From: an uncultured Actinomycetes bacterium
GTDB lineage: Bacteria; Actinomycetota; Acidimicrobiia; Acidimicrobiales; Ilumatobacteraceae
DNA: 6,351 nucleotides
Reading direction: 5' to 3'
Assembly: GCA_903858075.1 (NCBI GenBank)
Contig: CAIOHI010000019.1
Coordinates: forward strand, 1-6,351
The notes below the pieces were generated by a model that saw only the letters and a list, made by a program, of their open reading frames with translations, had not been told where the DNA came from and did no database searches. The first letter of the stretch is position 1; every line of letters begins with the position of its first letter. The position numbers and the translations under genes are program-made. Below are positions 1 to 5,013 of the stretch, one piece after another.

Positions 1-320
1 CCGTCACCAGCGGCTTTTTGCAATGTTGCAAGAGAAACACCTGCGGCAATAGACAACACCGTTTGCGCGCCAGCTTTTACCGCAAGTGTTGTTGCTTGCG
101 CAGCATCGCCAGGCTTCACGGCAATGACTGCTGCACTACATTTCTGTACGAACTCTTCTATATGAACACCAGGAAAAGTTGCACTGAGCGTTTTTCTCTG
201 ATCTGACGACAACTCAACAATGGTGAGCATGCTTGGAGCAAGACCCGCACGCAATAGCCCGTGAGCCAACGCGGCTCCCATGTTTCCGCCGCCAAGGATG
301 GTGAGTGATGCTTGTTCCAC
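1..320 (-). CDS. proC: Pyrroline-5-carboxylate reductase, N-terminal part (gene cut by left window edge)
   Basis: Cytosolic enzyme that reduces 1-pyrroline-5-carboxylate to L-proline with NAD(P)H, the last step of proline synthesis. About 106 N-terminal residues are visible; the family is usually near 270, so the substrate-binding C-terminal half lies beyond the edge. Seen in the sequence: the Rossmann dinucleotide motif ILGGGNMG near residues 8-15, the second-strand segment LTIVELSSD, the family segment AVIAVKPGD, and SIAAGVSLATLQ near the visible end. The chosen start is the GTG at 320, which puts the glycine motif at its usual distance from the N terminus and leaves 10 bp after the preceding stop. 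An in-frame TTG at 341 would overlap that gene. It is the last visible gene of the minus-strand operon, but a TAACGT hexamer 7 nt before the GTG may give it its own start. Family assignment is firm; the exact start is less so. Confidence 0.93.
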   Translation of the reverse strand, partial: MEQASLTILGGGNMGAALAHGLLRAGLAPSMLTIVELSSDQRKTLSATFPGVHIEEFVQKCSAAVIAVKPGDAAQATTLAVKAGAQTVLSIAAGVSLATLQKAAGD

Positions 321-327
321 ATCACTG

Positions 328-333
328 ACGTTA
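328..333 (-). promoter_or_regulatory. Possible -10 hexamer of a leaderless proC promoter
   Basis: TAACGT fits the TANNNT -10 pattern and is followed by exactly 7 nt and then the GTG start of proC, so transcription would begin at or next to the start codon. Its first three bases are the stop codon of the upstream YbjN gene. No convincing -35 is visible and no Shine-Dalgarno sequence precedes the GTG. A single match of this pattern at a fixed spot has about a 1 in 64 chance, so alone it is weak. Confidence 0.3.
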
Positions 334-792
334 CTCTGCAAAATGCGAGGCAAAACCAATTCGGATGAGAACTGGGAAATGAGTTTCAACTGCCGCAAAC
401 AAAGTACCGATGACTCGGTCAATTTCGTTTTCACTCAAAACCGAAAGCGGAAGTTCTCCACGCAGAAAGAGAGCATCCTCTACGCCAATAGAGAAATGTG
501 CTCCTGTGAGTTTTGCATTTCTCCGCAATGCTTGTTCGTATAACTGCTCGGCATTTTCTTCAGGTGCCGGCATTACATAGGTCTCGTAACGCAATGTTCG
601 CTGACCCAATGTGAGCCAAATTGTGGTGAATTCTTTTTCTTCGCCATGCATTCTGATAAACCATCGTCGTGGTGCTTCGGGGTCTCGCCTCGCATCGACA
701 ACAGCATCATGATTTCGCTGATACACGGCAAGCCACTCATCGATGTGGCGAGCAATGACGCCTATATCGGGCTCGGAAAAGAGCTCGCTCAT
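331..792 (-). CDS. YbjN-domain protein of the actinobacterial mshA neighbourhood
   Basis: A complete 153-residue protein without signal peptide or membrane segment, therefore probably cytosolic. The central part matches the actinobacterial YbjN family, whose fold resembles type III secretion chaperones: a strand-rich region RWFIRMHG and TTIWLTLGQRTLRYETYVM at about 43-74, then PAPEENAEQLYEQALRRNA at 76-94, then GAHFSIGVEDALFLRGELPL at about 97-116 and a C-terminal helix with EIDRVIG. No enzymatic motif is seen and the biochemical role of the family is not established. The ATG lies 6 bp after the mshA stop, with no strong ribosome binding site, so translation may depend on mshA. A gene of the same family directly follows mshA in Mycobacterium tuberculosis (Rv0486-Rv0487), which supports both calls. 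A role in mycothiol metabolism would be a guess from position only. Confidence 0.85.
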   Translation of the reverse strand: MSELFSEPDIGVIARHIDEWLAVYQRNHDAVVDARRDPEAPRRWFIRMHGEEKEFTTIWLTLGQRTLRYETYVMPAPEENAEQLYEQALRRNAKLTGAHFSIGVEDALFLRGELPLSVLSENEIDRVIGTLFAAVETHFPVLIRIGFASHFAE

Positions 793-798
793 GTGGCG

Positions 799-2013
799 TT
801 ACCGACACTCCACACGATCACGTGTGGAAACGTCTGCGTAAACGCGACGTAAGCGCGCAGCGGCGAAGCTCCAGGTGTAATCGCGAGCTTTTGCAGCTGC
901 CTTTGCTCCCATTGCAAGAGCCATAGTGGGATGCGCCAACAGCTCATCAATATGTTCTGCAAATAACGCGGGGTCACGACGGGGAACCAGATAACCAGTT
1001 TCTCCATCGTCAATGATGGTGAGGAGTCCGCCCACTGCACTTGCCACAACGGGAATGCCACATGCGGCTGCTTCAAGTGCCACCAAGCCAAAACTCTCGC
1101 TACGACTTGGCACAACCACTACGTCGGCAGCTCGATAATACGTAGACAACATGTGGTGTGCTTGTGGTTCAACAAAGCGAATGTTGTTGTGTACGCCAAG
1201 ACTGCGAGCGAGATGCATGACCTTTTCTAATTCGTCGTTTCCTTCGTTGCCACTGGCACCACCCACGACAATGAGTTGCGCATTTTTTGCGTGCAACTGT
1301 GCAAGTGCCTGAACGGCAACATCAAGACCTTTCAACGGTTGAATGCGGCCAACGAAGAGGAGGACCGGAACATCGAACGCAATACCCAATGCATGTCGCG
1401 CACCACGTTTTTCACCCGGCGCGAAAAATGCATGCTCCACACCTGGCGCAACAATTTCTAATGTTCCGGGTGGGTTGCCATACAACTCGATGAATTGACG
1501 TTCTTCTTCGGTGCAGGAAACACAAATTGCATCTGCGCAACCAATGATGTCTGACTCACTTTTCTCGCGAATATCTGATTCGAAATCGCCACCTTGAGCT
1601 TTCACGCGCGCGAGGGTATGAAAAGTAGTAACTAAAGGAAGATCCAATTCATGTTTGAGTTGGTGCGCCGATAAACCCGACAACCAGTAATTGGCATGCA
1701 ACACATCAACGCCTCCGGAAGCCACAATATGCGCACGCACATTTTCTGTGAATTCATCGACAACCGAGAGCAACTCATTCTTGGGCACATCAAAATTTCC
1801 GGCAGGAATGTGCACCACCCGATGATTGGGTTCAACATTGATGACTTCAGGAAGACCTTCTTGCCAGGCACGTGTGTAAGTGGTGCAATCTAAACCAGCA
1901 TGGGCAAGTGCCGACACAAGTTCGCGCACGTAAACGTTCATGCCACCACCATCGCCAACGCCTGGCTGGGCCAAGGGTGATGTGTGCATCGAGATCACTG
2001 CAACGCGCTTCAT
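799..2013 (-). CDS. mshA: D-inositol-3-phosphate glycosyltransferase (mycothiol synthesis)
   Basis: Transfers N-acetylglucosamine from UDP-GlcNAc to 1L-myo-inositol 1-phosphate, the first committed step of mycothiol synthesis, in the cytosol. The 404-residue length is normal for this GT-B fold, family 4 (GT4) enzyme. Seen in order: HTSPLAQPGVGDGGGMNVYV at 10-29 (acceptor and UDP loop), VPKNEL with Lys78, HANYWLSG with Tyr109, FHTLARVK with Thr133, and Arg149. These line up with the inositol-phosphate contacts known from Corynebacterium glutamicum MshA. The donor half has FVGRIQPLKG (Arg223, Lys228), SRSESFGLVALEA with the E-x7-E pair Glu306/Glu314, and the closing segment VGGLLTIIDDGETGYLV. 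C. glutamicum has GGLP where this protein has GGLL, a small departure. The ATG at 2013 begins right at the first beta strand and lies 7 bp after the XRE stop. Placement behind two regulatory genes suggests co-transcription with them. Confidence 0.96.
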   Translation of the reverse strand: MKRVAVISMHTSPLAQPGVGDGGGMNVYVRELVSALAHAGLDCTTYTRAWQEGLPEVINVEPNHRVVHIPAGNFDVPKNELLSVVDEFTENVRAHIVASGGVDVLHANYWLSGLSAHQLKHELDLPLVTTFHTLARVKAQGGDFESDIREKSESDIIGCADAICVSCTEEERQFIELYGNPPGTLEIVAPGVEHAFFAPGEKRGARHALGIAFDVPVLLFVGRIQPLKGLDVAVQALAQLHAKNAQLIVVGGASGNEGNDELEKVMHLARSLGVHNNIRFVEPQAHHMLSTYYRAADVVVVPSRSESFGLVALEAAACGIPVVASAVGGLLTIIDDGETGYLVPRRDPALFAEHIDELLAHPTMALAMGAKAAAKARDYTWSFAAARLRRVYADVSTRDRVECR

Positions 2014-2020
2014 GGGAAGG

Positions 2021-2392
2021 TCAACCTATCGTCGGATTTACGTATGACCGATAGACGCTTAAAAGGGTCTCTTTTTGTACCGCCGAGAGTTGAGCATCAC
2101 CGTGAATTGCTGCTTCCACAGAGTCGGCTGTGGCCTGTGACTTGTTCTCGGAAAAGCGCTCTACGTCACCGTCCAAAATGCCGGCCTGAACGTACAAAGT
2201 TTCTGCTGAAATCTGCAACGCCTTGGCGATCTGCTGCAAAATATCGGCTGAAGGCTTGCGCAAGCCTCGCTCAATTTGCGACAAGTACGGGTTAGAAATT
2301 CCAGCAATGCGCGATAGGTCTCGTATGGACTGCTGAGCAGCTTCGCGACGAACCCGAATGAATTCGCCAAGTTCAAAGAGACGTTGGTCCAT
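2021..2392 (-). CDS. XRE-family helix-turn-helix transcriptional regulator
   Basis: A 123-residue DNA-binding protein. The N-terminal domain (about 6-66) is a Cro/CI-type HTH: FELGEFIRVRREAAQQSIRD, then the turn at IAGISN, then the recognition helix NPYLSQIERGLRKPSADIL, with the ILQQIAKALQISAETLYVQAGIL stretch closing the fold. The C-terminal part (about 97-118) is a helix, GDAQLSAVQKETLLSVYRSY, perhaps for dimerisation; no ligand-binding domain is present. The pattern closely resembles actinobacterial regulators of the Rv0474 type, which also sit in the mshA region of mycobacteria. The ATG overlaps the stop of the upstream RsiG-like gene by one base (TAATG), and a GGA lies 4 nt upstream of the start. 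Its target is unknown; self-regulation of this operon or control of mshA are the obvious candidates by position. Confidence 0.9.
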   Translation of the reverse strand: MDQRLFELGEFIRVRREAAQQSIRDLSRIAGISNPYLSQIERGLRKPSADILQQIAKALQISAETLYVQAGILDGDVERFSENKSQATADSVEAAIHGDAQLSAVQKETLLSVYRSYVNPTIG

Positions 2393-2394
2393 TA
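2392..2394 (-). other. TAATG stop-start overlap between the RsiG-like and XRE genes
   Basis: The TAA stop of the RsiG-like gene shares its last A with the ATG of the XRE gene. This is a classic arrangement for translational coupling and suggests that the two regulators are made in linked amounts. Confidence 0.85.
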
Positions 2395-2868
2395 TTCCAA
2401 CAAAGAATTGATATTGGCCCCGCCATTTTTATAACGAGCCACAAGTTCCGAACTCAATTCATCAATTTGTCCAAAGAGTGATTTGCGATCTGTTGACTGC
2501 ACCATTTCAAAAGCTTCCAGTGCGACAATGAGCGCATCGAGTTCTCCCAATGAGAGTTCTGCAAAGTCGGCAAAATGGAAGGTATCGCACAGTGTGGTGA
2601 GTTCCGCTAAGCGTGGGTGATGCGCGGGAACTTCAGTATCTCGTGGCGGACGCGCAGAGCCCCCACCTTGTTGCTGACCAAATACTGCTGCCAACTGTTC
2701 TGGTCGGGCATCGAGAGACTTTCCTGCTCCGCGTTTTTGTTTCTCTTCACGCACCACATCGAGTCGACCTTGAGCAAGGCGTCGCACAAATGACACTGCG
2801 TCTTCTTCATTTTGAAGTTCAGTGCGCCGCGAGCGCAGTTCTTGAAGTGTCAGCGATGCGGGATTCAT
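2392..2868 (-). CDS. RsiG/AmfC-like protein, candidate c-di-GMP-responsive anti-sigma factor
   Basis: A 158-residue, highly charged, helical cytosolic protein. It belongs by pattern to the actinobacterial group annotated as aerial mycelium formation protein; its Streptomyces member RsiG holds sigma factor WhiG inactive when loaded with c-di-GMP. The signature E-x3-S-x2-R-x3-Q-x3-D is matched perfectly at Glu22, Ser26, Arg29, Gln33, Asp37. A second copy occurs at Glu121, Ser125, Arg128, Phe132, Asp136, complete except that Phe replaces Gln. The two copies lie in long predicted helices separated by a linker (about 41-95) rich in Gly, Gln and Pro, which fits the antiparallel coiled-coil design. 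The ATG at 2868 is 44 bp after the MoaD-like stop; the stop overlaps the next gene as TAATG. Binding of c-di-GMP and the partner sigma factor are inferred, and no sigma gene is in the window. Family call is good; function is moderate. Confidence 0.8.
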   Translation of the reverse strand: MNPASLTLQELRSRRTELQNEEDAVSFVRRLAQGRLDVVREEKQKRGAGKSLDARPEQLAAVFGQQQGGGSARPPRDTEVPAHHPRLAELTTLCDTFHFADFAELSLGELDALIVALEAFEMVQSTDRKSLFGQIDELSSELVARYKNGGANINSLLE

Positions 2869-2902
2869 TGCGTCAAAAACCTAGATCTCGAAAAAGTTGC
2901 GA

Positions 2903-2918
2903 TACGCGTACTCTAGAG
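2903..2918. repeat. Two adjacent 8-bp palindromes at the MoaD-like stop
   Basis: TACGCGTA (2903-2910) is immediately followed by CTCTAGAG (2911-2918), both perfect palindromes; the second contains the MoaD-like stop codon. A further AGATCT palindrome is at 2883-2888. They fill most of the only sizeable gap inside the operon, just upstream of the RsiG-like gene. They could be an operator, but short palindromes are common and the arms are too short to form a terminator hairpin. Confidence 0.3.
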
Positions 2919-3152
2919 CCCACCGGAAACCGGAGGAAGGACAGCCACTTCGTCACTGTCTTGCAGCGCCGTCTCTCGATCTGCTTCTTCTCCATTGAGC
3001 CACACTCGACATGTTGGAAGTACCTCGGCAAATGGGGTTCCGTAGCGCCCAATGGCCGCATCGAGGAGAGCGCCGACCGATTTTTCAGGAAAAGTATCGC
3101 TCCCGCACCCAGCAGCCTCTCGAGCCGATGCAAAAAGTCGCAAAGTTGCCAT
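2913..3152 (-). CDS. MoaD/ThiS-like ubiquitin-fold sulfur carrier protein with GGL end
   Basis: A 79-residue beta-grasp protein. Seen: the first strand MATLRLFASAREAAG typical of MoaD, the central helix SVGALLDAAIGRYG (about 25-38), the strand CRVWLNGEEA, then DSDEVAVLPPVSGG near the C terminus, as in MoaD. Such proteins are activated as acyl-adenylates by MoeB/ThiF-type enzymes and carry sulfur as a C-terminal thiocarboxylate, for molybdopterin, thiamine or cysteine synthesis. The family needs Gly-Gly at the very end, but here a Leu follows before the TAG stop. The protein would therefore need trimming, or else works differently. The ATG at 3152 starts at the first strand; upstream codons in frame do not look like the family. 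No other cofactor gene is nearby, so the pathway cannot be named. It heads the minus-strand operon and starts almost back to back with the plus-strand phosphatase gene. Confidence 0.85.
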   Translation of the reverse strand: MATLRLFASAREAAGCGSDTFPEKSVGALLDAAIGRYGTPFAEVLPTCRVWLNGEEADRETALQDSDEVAVLPPVSGGL

Positions 3153-3159
3153 CAATGAG

Positions 3160-3165
3160 AGCGTA
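3160..3165 (-). promoter_or_regulatory. Possible -10 hexamer of a leaderless promoter for the MoaD-led operon
   Basis: TACGCT fits TANNNT and is followed by 7 nt (CTCATTG) and then the ATG of the MoaD-like gene. No Shine-Dalgarno sequence is visible, and no clear -35 lies 16-18 bp upstream. Because this gene starts the minus-strand run, a promoter is expected close to here. Confidence 0.4.
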
Positions 3166-3180
3166 CAGAATGAAATCTGT
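3165..3180. repeat. Short inverted repeat in the divergent start region
   Basis: ACAGA (3165-3169) and TCTGT (3176-3180) form a 5-6-5 inverted repeat. It lies directly upstream of the proposed minus-strand -10 hexamer and covers the upstream ATG of the plus-strand gene at 3170. It could be an operator for a dimeric regulator such as the XRE protein, but five-base arms arise easily by chance. Confidence 0.25.
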
Positions 3181-3814
3181 TGCCCTTTCAGCCAATAACC
3201 TGCAAGTCGTGCCTGAAACAGCTCCCGCTCGCCTTTTGCTCGTTCGTCACGGGCAATCCGAATGGAATGCACTTGGGAAAATGCAGGGGCATGCCGATTC
3301 GCCGCTCTCGCCAGAAGGTCGCAAACAAGCACGTAATGCGGCTCGCCGCCTCGGTGTCTTTGACCTCATCGTTTCTAGCGATCTCTTACGAGCAAGCGAA
3401 ACCGCCAACCTCATTGCCGAAGAAATGGGCCTCAGCGTGCTCCCCCCACATCCAGGCTTACGAGAAATCAACGTTGGCCCTTGGCAGGGCCTCACTCGTC
3501 GAGAAATCGACAAAAAGTTTCCTGGCTACGTAGAACACGACATGCGTCCCCCTGGTTACGAACCAGATCATGAAGTTTTTGCTCGTGTCAGTAGCGCGCT
3601 ATTCGATATTGCGCGCGACCACCCCGGGGCAATGGGGCTCGTGGTCACCCATAGTGGCATCATTCGTGTCATGCGCCGCACACTTGGCTACCCCGATCAA
3701 CGCAATCACCGCAACCTTGAAGGATGTTGGTTCACCTTAAATCTTGACGGGCGCATTGAAGTGTCGGACTCCGTCAATATTTTGCGCAACACCACCACTA
3801 GCGACACGCTATAA
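3170..3814 (+). CDS. Histidine phosphatase superfamily protein (phosphoglycerate-mutase-like)
   Basis: Cytosolic phosphatase-type enzyme, 214 residues from this start. It has the full catalytic set of the superfamily: LLLVRHGQSEWN with the phosphorylated His27 and Arg26, Arg74 in SSDLLRASETA, Glu99 in LREINVGPWQGL, and His161 in VVTHSG. The GPWQGLTRREI segment and the short length point to the phosphatase branch (PhoE or CobC type); the insertion typical of cofactor-dependent phosphoglycerate mutase is missing. Its substrate cannot be told. M. tuberculosis has gpm1 near mshA, but that is a different branch. Start choice is uncertain: ATG 3155 is only 2 bp from the divergent MoaD-like start, ATG 3170 has a weak purine stretch (GAGAG) 8 nt upstream, and GTG 3209 has a -10-like TAACCT 7 nt upstream and leaves a 56-bp divergent gap. 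The conserved domain begins near residue 21, so all three are possible. It is followed 5 bp later by a transporter gene. Confidence 0.9.
   Translation: MKSVALSANNLQVVPETAPARLLLVRHGQSEWNALGKMQGHADSPLSPEGRKQARNAARRLGVFDLIVSSDLLRASETANLIAEEMGLSVLPPHPGLREINVGPWQGLTRREIDKKFPGYVEHDMRPPGYEPDHEVFARVSSALFDIARDHPGAMGLVVTHSGIIRVMRRTLGYPDQRNHRNLEGCWFTLNLDGRIEVSDSVNILRNTTTSDTL
3196..3201 (+). promoter_or_regulatory. Possible -10 hexamer for a leaderless GTG start of the phosphatase gene
   Basis: TAACCT fits TANNNT and is followed by 7 nt (GCAAGTC) and GTG at 3209, in frame with the phosphatase. If real, the protein begins about 17 residues before its catalytic histidine, and the sequence 3153-3208 is a divergent promoter region. 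No clear -35 is seen. Confidence 0.3.
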
Positions 3815-3819
3815 ATCGC

Positions 3820-5004
3820 ATGCGATTCGACGATTCGTATTCGCCCTCAGTGCGTCAACATGTCACATTGCTCACCATTGCGCGAACAAGCACTAATGCC
3901 TGTTATCGCTTCGCTCCACCATTTTTAGCAATCATTGCCCGCGGCTTCGACGTTTCCATTGCGCAAATGGGAATCGCATTGACCATTGCCGAGCTCACTG
4001 GTTTGGCATCGCCACTCATTGGGCATCGTGTTGATGCAATGACACGTCGTCGCGCTTTGCGACTCGGTCTTTTTGGTGTTGCCCTAGGAACACTCATCAC
4101 TGCAAGTGCACCCCACCTTGCCGTTTTTACCTTGGGCATTATTGTTCTTGCTGCTTCCAAGGTGGCCTTTGATGTTGCCCTTGGTGCTTGGGTTGCCGAC
4201 CACGTTCCGTGGAATCGACGCAGCAAGGTTGTTGGGTACACAGAAACATCGTGGGCCCTTGGCCTTTTGTTGGGCGTCACAACAATGGGGCTCATTACCG
4301 CGGTCACCAACTGGCGCGTTGCTTATGCAACCGGAGCCATTGCTGTACTCATTTTGGGACTCATCGTCAGTAATCGACTCCCCGCCGCCGATGATGCCAT
4401 TCACGAACACAATGACGACCTCGAAATACATCTTGAACATGGCGTCATGCGTCGTGGAAGTTGGTATGCCATTGCCTCCTGCTTCACTCTGATGGGTGCA
4501 AGCCAATGCATATTTGTCACTTTTGGCCCGTGGCTAGAAGACACCTTTGGATATTCTGCTGCAAATATTGCAATAGTTGGCTTTTCTCTCGGTGCCGTCG
4601 AATTTTTGGCATCAACATCGAGTGCGAAGTACACCGATGCGCTCGGCAAGGAAAAAAGTGTTGCCATAGGTGCCTTACTCATGGTGCCAGCAGCGCTTCT
4701 CATTGCACTCGCAAGTCAGAACATCGTCACTGGTCTCATCGGCCTATTAGTGGTGCTCATGGGTTTTGAATTTGCTGTTGTCAGTTTGCTCCCACTTGGT
4801 GCTCAACTTGTACCTGGCAAACGTGGTCGCGGCATGGGGTTACTCATTGGTGCAGGAACATTGGGTCGCGCCGCAGTGTCAATTGCCGCAACACGCTTAT
4901 ACGACCAGCACGGCATACCCCCTGCTGCTATTGGCGCCGGGCTTCTTGCATTAGGAACAGTTCTTCTCGTTTCTCTGCACGCAAAAGTTGCTGAGAAGTA
5001 TTAG
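3820..5004 (+). CDS. Major facilitator superfamily (MFS) transporter
   Basis: An inner-membrane secondary transporter of 394 residues, the usual length for a 12-helix MFS protein. Hydrophobic segments lie roughly at 15-40, 48-68, 79-98, 101-126, 140-162, 165-186, 214-236, 246-266, 279-299, 302-330, 337-358 and 367-386. Between helices 2 and 3 is the MFS motif A pattern, Gly68-x3-Asp72-x3-Arg76-Arg77. The cytoplasmic linker between the two halves (about 188-213) is strongly acidic and holds four histidines (195, 197, 204, 207). The ATG is 5 bp after the phosphatase stop, so the two genes are probably one transcript, although no good ribosome binding site is seen. The overall pattern recalls drug/sugar efflux members, but the sequence alone does not reveal the substrate or the direction of transport. 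Confidence 0.92.
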   Translation: MRFDDSYSPSVRQHVTLLTIARTSTNACYRFAPPFLAIIARGFDVSIAQMGIALTIAELTGLASPLIGHRVDAMTRRRALRLGLFGVALGTLITASAPHLAVFTLGIIVLAASKVAFDVALGAWVADHVPWNRRSKVVGYTETSWALGLLLGVTTMGLITAVTNWRVAYATGAIAVLILGLIVSNRLPAADDAIHEHNDDLEIHLEHGVMRRGSWYAIASCFTLMGASQCIFVTFGPWLEDTFGYSAANIAIVGFSLGAVEFLASTSSAKYTDALGKEKSVAIGALLMVPAALLIALASQNIVTGLIGLLVVLMGFEFAVVSLLPLGAQLVPGKRGRGMGLLIGAGTLGRAAVSIAATRLYDQHGIPPAAIGAGLLALGTVLLVSLHAKVAEKY

Positions 5005-5013
5005 TTACTCGGT

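Noticed and set aside
2869..2912. Intrinsic terminator between the MoaD-like and RsiG-like genes
   Set aside because: T-runs are present, but no GC-rich stem of useful length precedes them.
2613..3158. 181-residue open frame on the plus strand opposite the RsiG-like and MoaD-like genes
   Set aside because: The translation has no family pattern and low-quality composition, and it lies antisense to two genes with clear conserved motifs; it is a shadow frame.
3011..3169. Longer N terminus for the phosphatase starting at ATG 3011
   Set aside because: It would overlap most of the MoaD-like gene on the other strand, and the extra residues show no resemblance to the family.
3153..3332. Longer MoaD-like protein starting at 3332
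   Set aside because: The extra 60 residues are antisense to the catalytic histidine region of the phosphatase and do not resemble a beta-grasp extension; the ATG at 3152 begins the family's first strand.
3170..3814. Calling the histidine phosphatase gpm1 because gpm1 is near mshA in mycobacteria
   Set aside because: The protein is short, lacks the phosphoglycerate mutase insertion, and has the GPWQGL segment of the phosphatase branch.
4084..4506. Open frames on both strands inside the transporter gene
   Set aside because: They are out-of-frame readings of a gene with twelve clear membrane segments and have no recognisable motif of their own.
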